A stretch of 39,233 nt of DNA from Mucilaginibacter sp. L196 (GCF_009765905.1 NZ_LMUO01000015.1:509995-549227), one strand, 5' to 3'; shown: positions 8,442 to 15,544, numbered from the stretch's first letter. The notes: generated from the sequence alone by a model not told the origin. Program-made: numbers and translations.

Positions 8442-8945
8442 TTAAAACGGATTGTATTTAAATTCCAATGTGCCGTTATTGAAATCCGATGATAAATCAA
8501 ATTGAAGCCTGGCTAATAAATTTAAAGCTTTAACATTATTTTTATTCGTAATGGCAATAACTCTTTTTAGCCTCATGTCGTTCAACCCAAAGTTAACGGC
8601 TAACTTAATTGCTGATGTCATGTAGCCAAACCCTCTAAACTCTTGTCTCATTATACAGCCAAGCTCTCCTGTATCATTATCAAAACCACGGTAATAACCA
8701 CAAGTGCCTATAATTATATTTTTTTCCCGGTCTGCTATGCCCCAATGAATAGAGTTGCCATCGCGGTAATCCTTATCAATTCTGTTTTGTATCTCAATTG
8801 CGTCCTGTTCCGTAAGCGCATGCTTACCATCGTAAACCGATATTTCTATAATATCTTTAATATCAACCGGCAAAATTTCCCGCATGATAATATTGTCTGA
8901 ATACAAAACCGGGAAATGTTGATAGGGAGGTTTATTAATATGCAT
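8442..8945 (-). CDS. GNAT-family N-acetyltransferase (RimJ/RimL type)
   Basis: A 167-residue single-domain protein. It shows the GNAT order: an N-terminal strand-helix LPVDIKDIIEI, the middle strand IHWGIADREKNIIIGTCGYYRGF, an ELGCIMRQEFRGFGYMTSAIKLAV segment containing the acetyl-CoA pyrophosphate-binding R/GxGxM motif (RGFGYM), and the RVIAITNKNNVKALNLLARLQF helix typical of RimJ/RimL-like enzymes. These acetylate the N-terminus of ribosomal proteins or small amines; the substrate here is unknown. It is encoded alone, 58 bases downstream of the XRE regulator gene on the same strand, so cotranscription with that regulator is possible. Confidence 0.9.
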   Translation of the reverse strand: MHINKPPYQHFPVLYSDNIIMREILPVDIKDIIEISVYDGKHALTEQDAIEIQNRIDKDYRDGNSIHWGIADREKNIIIGTCGYYRGFDNDTGELGCIMRQEFRGFGYMTSAIKLAVNFGLNDMRLKRVIAITNKNNVKALNLLARLQFDLSSDFNNGTLEFKYNPF

Positions 8946-9003
8946 TATTCAAATGTTACGCAATACAATATATATAGATTCGCCCGATGTAACAAGCTTA
9001 GCC

Positions 9004-9816
9004 CTATAACGGTTTTAATCTATGCTTCTTGTTTAATTTATGCACTTCACGTTCAAGCAGGTTTATGGATTCTCCTATGGTTAGCACCATGTTTTCAAGC
9101 GTATTGATCACAGGCTGAATAATTGCCGAATACTTTCCGATAGCTATCCATATTTCCTGAATGTCGGCAACAGCCGGGTTAAAATATTTATCCGATTCAT
9201 CATTTTGGCAAACAAGCAGCTCTTTTTCAACAATTATATTATCTATCCTGCAAAAAAGTACCCCCGTTAGTGTAACAACTATATATATATCGTTTGATGA
9301 GCCTATCTCAGAAAAATTAGTTAGTTGCCTGCCGATAAGTATATCACCCGGATAAAGGTGCTTAAGGCTTTCGCTATTGTCAATTGTAAAACCACGGCAG
9401 GTGCAATTCCCTTCTATTAATGAGTCTGGTATATCAAATATCGGCAAGCTGTTTAAATAAGTAACATCATGTAGCCGGTGAACATAATTTAAAGAATCAT
9501 TTACGGTAAGTATACGCTTTGGGGCTGTTAAACTAGCCTGCGGAAGCTCCTTTGAAAACCCTTGTTTTTTTAATGCCGGATGTTTGGCTGCTAAAAAATC
9601 CGGGCCATGTAAAAGCCAATCATAAGTCTTGCTATAATAACTGGCAATTAAACTTAAAGCCTCATATGTCGGGAATTGGTTCCCAAGCTCGATCTGTGAA
9701 TAATTGCTCCTGGATATATTTAGCAAATTGGCTATATATGCTTGAGAGTAATTGTTTTCAATTCGCAGAGCTTTAATTCTTTGGCCTATATTTTTCTTTG
9801 ACAGGATTTCTTGCAT
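9004..9816 (-). CDS. XRE-family regulator with S24/LexA-like domain lacking catalytic residues
   Basis: A 270-residue regulator. Residues 11-68 are an HTH_3 domain (IGQRIKALRIENNYSQAYIA, ISRSNYSQIELG). Residues about 122-215 resemble the S24 peptidase/LexA fold of phage repressors (LPIFDIP, then CRGFTIDNSESLKHLYPGDILIG and IYIVVTLTGVLFCRI). Aligning the PGD, the position of the catalytic Ser falls on E149, and no Lys is present at the end of the VLFCR strand, so self-cleavage looks lost. A C-terminal helix (235-265) is coiled-coil-like. It is divergent from the HisKA-receiver gene, with a long inverted repeat between the two that is a plausible operator for this protein. It could sense a ligand through the S24-like domain, but this is inference. 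Confidence 0.85.
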   Translation of the reverse strand: MQEILSKKNIGQRIKALRIENNYSQAYIANLLNISRSNYSQIELGNQFPTYEALSLIASYYSKTYDWLLHGPDFLAAKHPALKKQGFSKELPQASLTAPKRILTVNDSLNYVHRLHDVTYLNSLPIFDIPDSLIEGNCTCRGFTIDNSESLKHLYPGDILIGRQLTNFSEIGSSNDIYIVVTLTGVLFCRIDNIIVEKELLVCQNDESDKYFNPAVADIQEIWIAIGKYSAIIQPVINTLENMVLTIGESINLLEREVHKLNKKHRLKPL

Positions 9817-9874
9817 ATTAAATATTTTTTGTTTTATTTTACGATAACCTTATAGCAATTAATTCTAATGCAAA

Positions 9875-9902
9875 TTATCATCCATTTTTAAATGAATGAT
9901 AA
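9875..9902. promoter_or_regulatory. 28-bp inverted repeat, probable operator of the XRE regulator
   Basis: Two half-sites TTATCATNNATTT face each other across a central TT: 9875-9887 reads TTATCAT-CC-ATTT and 9890-9902 is its complement apart from two central positions. It lies midway between the divergent starts at 9816 and 9948, the usual place for an autoregulated XRE operator. Confidence 0.6.
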
Positions 9903-9947
9903 ACATAGTTTAAGTCTTAAGAAAATCAGATATAAATACATGGCTTT

Positions 9948-10919
9948 ATGCAAAATAAAATCGAAAATAATCGCCTAAACATTCCATACTTTATAATTGA
10001 TAGGCTTAAAAACATAGTTTCTTTTAACTTAAGTACTGCTGGCAATATAAAGCTATCCTTACGCGAGCCACCCCAAATAGGGCAAGCTTTTGTGGATATT
10101 ATTCCACATGAACAAGTATCTTATATCACTAACGTTATCGAAAAATGCTTGTCTGGCCGAACGGTGATAGCCGATAGCGACATTGCAAACAAAATAATAC
10201 AGACTCATTTTAAATTTCAATTCCTGTTTATCCCCTTACCTATAAACATTACTTCTTATTACGCGGTTTGCTTAATTATACCCAATGCATATCAACCCGA
10301 TTCCCAATTCTCCAATTACGACTACTCAAGGCTAGCCTCTCACGGGTTACGCGGCCCCGTAAGCAACATCCTCAGCCTGGCCAATTACGACAATTACCCA
10401 CAGTTAAAATCCTACGAAGCCCTGAAAATAAAGTCGTTACTAAAAAATATTTACGCTCAGGCCGAAAAGCTTAACGATGTGATTGTGTCCCTTAATTATT
10501 TGATTAACAATGACAAGGCGGCATTTGCAGAGGATACAAATATCGAAAAATTTATGGTCAGTAACCTTGTTCTTGTCGACGATGATCCATTAGTGAACAA
10601 GATGCATAAAATGCTGCTTAAAAAATATCATGCTAACATAGCCGTGGTAGATTTTAATAACCCTCAAAAAGCATTAGAACACATAGCAGTTCATCATACC
10701 GAACTTATATTCCTGGATATTAACATGCCCGAGATTGATGGTTGGGAGTTTTTGAGCAGATTGAAAAAACACTCTTTAAATGCGAAAGTAATTATAGTTT
10801 CATCGTCAATCGATCCGGCCGAAAAAAACAAAGCCTATTCACACGATTGCGTGAAAGACTTTATCAGTAAACCGCTAACCCGCGAAAAATTAAATAAACT
10901 TTTCCTTGAAAATGCCTGA
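9948..10919 (+). CDS. PAS-like / HisKA / receiver protein without an ATPase domain
   Basis: A 323-residue protein. Residues 1-115 look like a PAS-type sensor (IPYFIIDRLKNIVSFN, then a beta-rich core ending YYAVCLIIP). Residues 125-185 match a HisKA dimerisation helix pair with H132 in ASHGLRGPVSNILSLAN. A complete receiver domain follows directly: D211-D213, phosphoacceptor D257 (FLDINMPEIDGWEF) and K308 (FISKPL). The HATPase_c domain normally following HisKA is absent, and the acidic residue that usually follows the histidine is G133. It probably cannot autophosphorylate and may act as a phosphotransfer or scaffold protein fed by another kinase. It is divergent from the XRE regulator; the next gene starts 3 bases after its stop. 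Confidence 0.85.
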   Translation: MQNKIENNRLNIPYFIIDRLKNIVSFNLSTAGNIKLSLREPPQIGQAFVDIIPHEQVSYITNVIEKCLSGRTVIADSDIANKIIQTHFKFQFLFIPLPINITSYYAVCLIIPNAYQPDSQFSNYDYSRLASHGLRGPVSNILSLANYDNYPQLKSYEALKIKSLLKNIYAQAEKLNDVIVSLNYLINNDKAAFAEDTNIEKFMVSNLVLVDDDPLVNKMHKMLLKKYHANIAVVDFNNPQKALEHIAVHHTELIFLDINMPEIDGWEFLSRLKKHSLNAKVIIVSSSIDPAEKNKAYSHDCVKDFISKPLTREKLNKLFLENA

Positions 10920-10922
10920 ACC

Positions 10923-11147
10923 ATGGATGCACTACAAAGAACCGAGACCGCTGTTTCCCCTCAGGTTATTCATGAACGCTGCAGATATTGCAATTGCCCT
11001 TCAGTAGATCGTATACCAAGGGGGAAATTGATAAAGCAGATTTTTTTTTGGCTCCCGGTAAGGCACTACATCTGCTATCACTGTATAAGAACTTTTTACA
11101 GAAAAAAAATAAGCAGCCCCGGGATTAAGCAAAATGCATTACAATAA
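10923..11147 (+). CDS. Small zinc-ribbon protein, 74 aa
   Basis: Two metal-binding knuckles are visible: C20-x2-C23 (with C25 adjacent) in CRYCNCPSVDRIPRG and C51-x2-C54 in YICYHCIRTFYRK, separated by a hydrophobic segment with FFWLP. Stand-alone zinc-ribbon proteins with this RIPR...FFWLP..HYYC pattern are known in Bacteroidota and have no assigned function. The start lies 3 bases after the stop of the PAS-HisKA-receiver gene, so the two are almost certainly cotranscribed and perhaps translationally coupled. The C-terminal tail is basic, which could fit nucleic acid or membrane-surface binding. Confidence 0.75.
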   Translation: MDALQRTETAVSPQVIHERCRYCNCPSVDRIPRGKLIKQIFFWLPVRHYICYHCIRTFYRKKISSPGIKQNALQ

Positions 11148-11220
11148 TTGCCCGGTATAAAAGGCCAAAAAAACAAATGGGCAACAAACATGTTAAATAC
11201 ACAGTTATAGCTTATCGATA

Positions 11221-11430
11221 ATGATAGATAACACTCTTCACTTTTTAAGGACTCAGCTGAGCGTTGGCAATGCATGGCAAAACATTGCTATGTACTCCGT
11301 ATTAGCACTTTTGGTAAAACTGGTAACTATGCAACATTCACTGTTAAAAACACGGCACAAACCCGCTACCCCTGCAACCGGTAACGATGATCAGGAAGTA
11401 TTAGCACAAAACCAAGTTCCCCGCTCCTGA
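11221..11430 (+). CDS. Possible small single-pass membrane protein, 69 aa
   Basis: Starts MIDNTLHFLRTQLS, with one hydrophobic stretch (MYSVLALLVKLV, about residues 24-35) and a polar tail rich in K, P and Q. It sits 73 bases downstream of the zinc-ribbon gene and could belong to the same transcript. I recognise no family, and the hydrophobic segment is short for a membrane span. The reading frame could be real or chance; codon use is unremarkable. Confidence 0.35.
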   Translation: MIDNTLHFLRTQLSVGNAWQNIAMYSVLALLVKLVTMQHSLLKTRHKPATPATGNDDQEVLAQNQVPRS

Positions 11431-11540
11431 GAAGGCACAAGCGCGCTTCACCAAGCATCTCTTCCCGCACTCCACACCTGTTCCTCGCACCTATAAAGGC
11501 TCGTAAGTTTATATAATTTCATTATAGTTAAATACGTTTG

Positions 11541-11623
11541 TGTAATGGGTGTCACCCTGAGCGTAGTCGAAGGGTTGGCGCAGAGGGCTGCCCGCATACT
11601 TCGACTACGCTCAGCATGCCCTC
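11541..11623. repeat. Palindromic repeat, TGAGCGTAGTCGAAG family, copy 1
   Basis: GGGTGTCACCCTGAGCGTAG on the left pairs with CTACGCTCAGCATG on the right around a GGTTGGCGCAGAGG centre. Copies 2 and 3 are at 20431-20505 and 38919-38993. The family is common between genes in Bacteroidota. Confidence 0.8.
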
Positions 11624-11679
11624 TTTGATCTTCCGAACATCTATGCTCTCTCATACCCGCTCCCCGCACCAACTCGCAC

Positions 11680-12282
11680 TTATAAAGCCGGCTTAGGTAT
11701 CTTCCGGCCGCTCACCATCATATATATTCCATAGCAGGTAGTAGCTATGCCAATTCCGATACCTGTAAAAGCGAAAGTTCCGGTTTCGGTAAGTGTTTTA
11801 TTAACCGTTAAAACAATGGCTACGATAGCCACAATGGTGCTCCATGTTGCCAGGTAATAATCAAACGTGCGTTTAAATACCCTTGCCAGCGGGTAAAAAT
11901 GCAACCCGACCACCAATGCGATCACCGGGACAGCCAGTTCAGGGTGCCCCAGGTTAGTAACAATATTTATCCCTATAAATATCCCCAAACCTTCGGCTCC
12001 AAAAATTATCCCAAACCATTTTCCAATCCGCTTCTCTTCCGCTAAATCCGCTTCCGATGTCAGTTTGGGGTAGTATCGCGCTACATTATAAAGCTTTACA
12101 GCATTTACAATAAACAACACACTAAATAGGGGGAAAACCAATAAGGCAAACCAATAATTGCTTCCCGCCAAACCACGGTAAGCTATACCTGCCCATATTA
12201 AAGTAAAAACAGCCATCATAACCAGGCCAGTGGCAATTCCTTTTACGGCCGCAGCCGGCATTATATGTGGTTCATTTTCCAT
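11680..12282 (-). CDS. Polytopic membrane protein of unknown function, 200 aa
   Basis: Six hydrophobic segments can be picked out: about residues 12-33, 42-63, 88-107, 114-134, 142-160 and 168-190. A charged cytoplasmic-looking loop (KLTSEADLAEEKRIGKW, about 73-89) lies between the second and third. It has no signal peptide and no recognised catalytic motif. It is likely an inner membrane protein. It lies between two palindromic repeats and has the secreted protein gene 190 bases upstream on the same strand, too far and too repeat-rich to argue strongly for an operon. I do not recognise a family beyond generic membrane protein. Confidence 0.75.
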   Translation of the reverse strand: MENEPHIMPAAAVKGIATGLVMMAVFTLIWAGIAYRGLAGSNYWFALLVFPLFSVLFIVNAVKLYNVARYYPKLTSEADLAEEKRIGKWFGIIFGAEGLGIFIGINIVTNLGHPELAVPVIALVVGLHFYPLARVFKRTFDYYLATWSTIVAIVAIVLTVNKTLTETGTFAFTGIGIGIATTCYGIYMMVSGRKIPKPAL

Positions 12283-12328
12283 GTGATAAGAGATTGAACC
12301 CGAAGATAATAAAAAGTGTTATAAAAGT

Positions 12329-12360
12329 TCCCCTCTTGAGAGGGGCAAGGGGTGTGTTCA
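12329..12360. repeat. Partial GC-rich palindrome CCCCTCTTGAGAGGGG
   Basis: CCCCTC...GAGGGG is a perfect inverted repeat followed by GCAAGGGGTGTGTTCA. It resembles one arm of the CTCCCC/GGGGAG repeats found between recJ and lptB (23233-23317). Confidence 0.5.
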
Positions 12361-12396
12361 TTAAGCGACGAACTATGTAAAGCCATTCCCATCTGT

Positions 12397-12437
12397 GTGT
12401 GGCTGTCATGCTGTACTCGAAGCATAAGCGTAAAGGC
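12397..12437. repeat. Degenerate half-copy of the GTCGAAG repeat, left of the secreted gene
   Basis: GGCTGTCATGCTG...CTCGAAGCATAAGCGTAAAGGCC aligns with the left half of the TGAGCGTAGTCGAAG repeat. Nearly the same sequence is at 13643-13685, so the two copies flank the gene at 12472-13509. Confidence 0.55.
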
Positions 12438-12471
12438 CCAATCAAGCGACAAACTCACCTACTGTTTCCCA

Positions 12472-13509
12472 TCATTCACCCGTACTGCTTGGCACAGGCG
12501 GCGCATCCTCAATCCGCTTAATTTGGATGAACCCGCCATCCACATGATCAAGCTTAACATAAAATGTAGCCTCAGATCCACCAGAACCAATCAAAGCGCC
12601 CAACATACCAAAACTCGAAACCAGCACCATATTCCCCACTCCTGAGCTAACCCGCACTGCTCCCGTAAAATAGAAATCGCCGCTATCTTTTTTCAGTGGA
12701 TAATAATTCCCGCGCGACGAAATATAAGGTTGCCCGTGATAAACAAGCGCATAAACCTTTCGTGGCTTAACCCTTTGTGTGTTTCCATTGGCATCCACAG
12801 CGTTAACAACACCATAATTTACATCACTGGGTTCAACAGTTATCTGCTTATCAGGCATCTGATTCATAAACGATTTATAAGTTAAATACAAGCCATCTGC
12901 ATAAGTTGGCGTGTTGTACAACTTAATGGCGCGTTTCTCCATGCTGTCCAAATGTAAAATATCATTATAGCTATATATAGCGCCATTAGGCACGGTAGAA
13001 ACATTATCGCTTATAAACTTTTCCAGAAATTTCTTTCCGGTGTCTAACAGCGCGGTAGTAACAGTCATAGCCGAGCTTACCGTGGATATTGTATCTATTG
13101 ATGCAATTTGCCGGTATTGCCCATCCTTAGCCTCGAAAAGGTTTGCTCGAAAACTAAAAGCCCCGTAATCACGGGTACCAATCGTCATTACTTCAAATTT
13201 ATCGCGACGCAATAGTAGAAGCATTCCCCTGGTTTTGCCTGTCGTATCAGCCAGTTTATAAAAATATTGGCTTAGTTGTGTTGTTAAAGGTGTTTTAGGG
13301 ATCACGCTGCCCCTTCTGTCGAAAAACCCTGTTTTAACAAACCCCATCGAAGTAGTGTCATTCCTCAAATCCATGATCTTGATAGCACGGTACAGGTTGC
13401 CACTAGCTTTGGCAACCGGAGCGTTAAGCCGAAAATCAACAATGTTTTGCGCATGCGCGCTCGTCCCTAATAATGAAATAAACAACAGGGAAATAAAGGT
13501 TTTAGACAT
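12472..13509 (-). CDS. Secreted protein of unknown function, 345 aa
   Basis: Signal peptide MSKTFISLLFISLLGTSAHA, cut before QNIVDF. The mature part is mixed alpha/beta with KIMDLRNDT near residue 45, LLLLRRDKFEVMTIGTRDYG near 97-116, a helical region with LDSMEKRAIKLYNTP, and a beta-rich C-terminal part. A hydrophobic glycine-rich segment near 290-308 (VGNMVLVSSFGMLGALIGSG) could be a membrane-inserting helix. I do not recognise a Pfam family. Exported, probably periplasmic or membrane-attached. It is flanked on both sides by a related repeat (12397-12437 and 13643-13685). No operon partner is evident. Confidence 0.8.
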   Translation of the reverse strand: MSKTFISLLFISLLGTSAHAQNIVDFRLNAPVAKASGNLYRAIKIMDLRNDTTSMGFVKTGFFDRRGSVIPKTPLTTQLSQYFYKLADTTGKTRGMLLLLRRDKFEVMTIGTRDYGAFSFRANLFEAKDGQYRQIASIDTISTVSSAMTVTTALLDTGKKFLEKFISDNVSTVPNGAIYSYNDILHLDSMEKRAIKLYNTPTYADGLYLTYKSFMNQMPDKQITVEPSDVNYGVVNAVDANGNTQRVKPRKVYALVYHGQPYISSRGNYYPLKKDSGDFYFTGAVRVSSGVGNMVLVSSFGMLGALIGSGGSEATFYVKLDHVDGGFIQIKRIEDAPPVPSSTGE

Positions 13510-13642
13510 AATAATTAAGCTGATCGTGATAAAAATTTAGCTGCATAAAAATATCCTTTTTACTGATGTTTAAAAAGATAATTAAAATTACATATCCCAA
13601 TCAAGCAACAAATCCACCAAACCATGATCATCTCTGTGCGGC

Positions 13643-13685
13643 TGTCCTGCTGAGGCACTCGAAGCATAAGTGTAAAGGCCTACTG
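13643..13685. repeat. Degenerate half-copy of the GTCGAAG repeat, right of the secreted gene
   Basis: GGCTGTCCTGCTGAGG...CTCGAAGCATAAGTGTAAAGGCC, closely matching 12397-12437. A short preceding match (ATCAAGC.ACAAA) is also shared between the two places. Confidence 0.55.
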
Positions 13686-13791
13686 ACAAAATAGCGTCAG
13701 CACCAATCCCAACCCAATTCTCGAAATTTGTGTATGCCGGTTAATAGCTCTTGGGAAAGAGCGATATGGAGTTCTTTGAAATCTAATTAAA

Positions 13792-13799
13792 TATGTTTG
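13792..13799 (+). promoter_or_regulatory. Possible -7 element TATGTTTG for the kinase gene
   Basis: Matches TANNTTTG. No well-spaced TTG is found upstream. If used, transcription begins near 13806 and the ATG at 13898 is the first sensible start. Confidence 0.3.
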
Positions 13800-13897
13800 C
13801 GTCATATGTTGCTCATCGTCGGTGTTTTCATATAATTATTTACATGATTAGTATTCTAATAAAAACACATAGATTGCCCTACCTAAAAATCACAACA

Positions 13898-14617
13898 ATG
13901 AATATTGGTGAAAAAATTACCGGAAAGAGAACCTATTCCATCGAAAAGAGACTATTTACTAATGACCGTCCAAATGCTAATATTTATTTATGTAAGGATA
14001 AGGATGGGAATAACTTTATAGCTAAACATTTTTATAAGCAGTGCCCAATGCCAAATGTTGCTTATGGCAAAAAAAATCACTTCGGACGAAGAAGAGATGG
14101 TAGTCGGGTAGTTTTTGATGAGATAAAATTACAGTCTCAATCAAATGATTTTTTAATAAAGCATCTGGATCGATTTAAGTATAAAGGAAAATGGATAATA
14201 ATACTTGAATATATTCAAGGCCAAACATTAACGGAGTACATAAGAAAAAACAAGGAAGATGCATCAAAAATTCATTCTGCCGTTAAAGCACTAGCTAAAA
14301 CCTTATCTACATGGCATAAAAATGGATTTGCACATGGAGATCCTCATCTCGACAATAGCATAATCACAATGGATGAGGCTAATCAACCTAAAGTATCCTT
14401 AATCGATTACTGTCAATTGCATCATGAGAGTTTCAAATATTGTAAACAATATAATTGCTTTGGTACAGACACTAAAAGACGAATAAAAGAAGATTTAATA
14501 AATCCGCAAGAAAATTTTGGACGTGGCTTTAAACAGGAATTAATCAATCTTCAGATTGAGTTGGGCTATGGAAATGATTTTTCAGAAACATTTGATGCTC
14601 ACTACTTAAATAAGTAA
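13898..14617 (+). CDS. Lone protein-kinase-like protein, AT-rich, 239 aa
   Basis: A compact kinase fold with all core residues present, numbered from ATG 13898: K43 (FIAKHFY, ATP-binding lysine), E75 in the following helix (DEIKL), hinge IILEYIQGQTL, catalytic HGDPHLDN with D148 and N153, and metal-binding D170 in LIDYCQ. The HGDxHxxN form resembles RIO, Bud32 and lipopolysaccharide-core kinases more than classical eukaryotic-type kinases. The substrate is unknown. The open frame extends to 13793, but the added residues are not kinase-like. Three sampled 60-base lines give 25, 33 and 27 percent G+C, far below the neighbours, suggesting recent acquisition. It stands alone, followed by two palindromic hairpins and a terminator. 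Confidence 0.8.
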   Translation: MNIGEKITGKRTYSIEKRLFTNDRPNANIYLCKDKDGNNFIAKHFYKQCPMPNVAYGKKNHFGRRRDGSRVVFDEIKLQSQSNDFLIKHLDRFKYKGKWIIILEYIQGQTLTEYIRKNKEDASKIHSAVKALAKTLSTWHKNGFAHGDPHLDNSIITMDEANQPKVSLIDYCQLHHESFKYCKQYNCFGTDTKRRIKEDLINPQENFGRGFKQELINLQIELGYGNDFSETFDAHYLNK

Positions 14618-14647
14618 ATCGTTTAAGGCATCGTTGCCCCCGATGTC

Positions 14648-14666
14648 CCGAAGTTTCCAACTTCGG
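14648..14666. repeat. Triloop hairpin H6, AGTT-TCC-AACT core
   Basis: Arms CCGAAGTT and AACTTCGG around TCC. One of seven hairpins in the window with the core AGTY-N3-RACT. Confidence 0.7.
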
Positions 14667-14675
14667 ACGCCTAAG

Positions 14676-14696
14676 ACTGTAGTCTGAGACTACAGT
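14676..14696. repeat. Triloop hairpin H7, AGTC-TGA-GACT core
   Basis: Nine-base arms ACTGTAGTC and GACTACAGT around TGA. It shares the AGTY-N3-RACT core with H6, but the outer stem is different. Confidence 0.7.
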
Positions 14697-14713
14697 ACAC
14701 GATATCACTCCAC

Positions 14714-14747
14714 AAAAAAAGCCCGGGACTTTCATCCCGGGCTTTTT
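14714..14747. terminator. Strong bidirectional intrinsic terminator
   Basis: GCCCGGGA (14721-14728) pairs with TCCCGGGC (14735-14742) across a six-base loop, flanked by seven A and five T. It serves the kinase gene on the plus strand and the J-KTSC gene on the minus strand, which converge here. Confidence 0.9.
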
Positions 14748-14768
14748 AAATATATCTTTCTTAACGAG

Positions 14769-15218
14769 TTATCCGTTAGCCACCAATTTATTCACGCTCC
14801 TGTAAACAAAAGTGTTAAATATGTGTCTGCGTGCAAAACGACCCGGTGAGTCGGCGTTGATCAGTTTGCGGTAAGTCTCTTTAGGTACGTCGAAATATTC
14901 GTAAACATTCTCGTCGCTAAAATAAATCTTCAGCACCTGCGATTTGTATTCAAAATCCACAATGCCCGCGTTAGCGGTAGTGTTATTATATTCTTCTGAG
15001 GACTGGTCAAGCGTTTCAGGCGCTATGCTCACCAAAAAGTGGTAGGCCTCAATAATGGTTTTGCTTTTTTCTTCAGCTTCCAGTTTTTCTTCAGGGCTTT
15101 CCTGGAATTTATCAGGGTGCCAGGTTTTCATCATCCCGCGATAAACGGTTTTCAGTTCCTGTAATTCAGCTTCCTTGGTTACGCCTAAAAGTTTTCTGTA
15201 GTCAACAATTTTTTTCAT
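14769..15218 (-). CDS. J-domain protein with C-terminal KTSC domain
   Basis: A 149-residue protein. Residues 5-66 form a J domain with the HPD motif H34-P35-D36 (MKTWHPDKF), which stimulates Hsp70 (DnaK) ATPase. An acidic, N/T-rich linker (about 70-88) follows. Residues 88-146 match the KTSC domain (VYEYFDVPKETYRKLINADSPGRFARRHIFNTF), often linked to nucleic acid or translation-associated proteins. This fusion is conserved in Bacteroidota. It lacks the G/F-rich, zinc-finger and C-terminal parts of DnaJ, so it is a specialised co-chaperone rather than DnaJ itself. Convergent with the kinase gene, sharing the terminator; a TANNTTTG -7 element lies upstream. Confidence 0.9.
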   Translation of the reverse strand: MKKIVDYRKLLGVTKEAELQELKTVYRGMMKTWHPDKFQESPEEKLEAEEKSKTIIEAYHFLVSIAPETLDQSSEEYNNTTANAGIVDFEYKSQVLKIYFSDENVYEYFDVPKETYRKLINADSPGRFARRHIFNTFVYRSVNKLVANG

Positions 15219-15299
15219 GATATCAATTCTTCGTCTCTAAATACTTATTGATGAACAGATACCAATCAAACAATCCCGGCCTTTCCAAAAATAATTTTG

Positions 15300-15307
15300 C
15301 AAAGGTA
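15300..15307 (-). promoter_or_regulatory. -7 element TACCTTTG for the J-KTSC gene
   Basis: CAAAGGTA on the plus strand is TACCTTTG on the minus strand, the most common form of the Bacteroidota -7 box. It would place the transcript start about 75 bases before the ATG at 15218. A TTG at standard spacing was not found. Confidence 0.4.
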
Positions 15308-15374
15308 CGCTTTTGAAAGTCAATAATTTAGAAAATTTTAAAATGATAATACTGCGTTAATACATGGGGTCAAT

Positions 15375-15500
15375 TACTCACCCCGACTGCGCCTTTGGCG
15401 GAACGAGGGCAAAGCGTTTTTAAATTGATTTTTCCAATCCCCTCTTTACCGCGCAGCGGAAGAGAGGGTGGTCGAGCAAAGCAAAGACCGGGTGAGTCAA
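15375..15500. repeat. Dispersed palindromic repeat, CCCTCTTT family, long copy
   Basis: Outer ends TTACTCACCCCG and CGGGTGAGTCAA are inverted. The right half contains CCCCTCTTTACCG and CGGAAGAGAGGGT, also inverted. It shares these blocks with the repeat at 8336-8400. Confidence 0.65.
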
Positions 15501-15544
15501 CCCGCAAGCAGGGCCACCACCAGGTAAAACAAACGCCGAATGAG

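Larger units (their letters stand above)
13510..13897. other. Intergenic region between the secreted protein and the kinase
   Basis: Holds a degenerate repeat half-copy (13643-13685) and, near its right end, a TANNTTTG motif facing the kinase gene. Upstream in-frame ATGs at 13793 and 13844 exist, but the first overlaps the promoter motif, so this stretch is treated as leader. Confidence 0.5.
15219..15544. other. Intergenic region with promoter element and palindromic repeat
   Basis: 326 bases between the J-KTSC gene and the end of folP, both on the minus strand. It contains a -7 element for the J-KTSC gene (15300-15307) and a long dispersed repeat (15375-15500). No small gene is recognised. 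Confidence 0.6.

Noticed and set aside
11448..11672. 74-codon minus-strand open frame
   Set aside because: Lies over a palindromic repeat; repeat-derived residues, no protein pattern.
13793..13897. Longer kinase start at 13793
   Set aside because: The ATG lies in a TANNTTTG promoter-like motif and the added residues are unlike the kinase fold.
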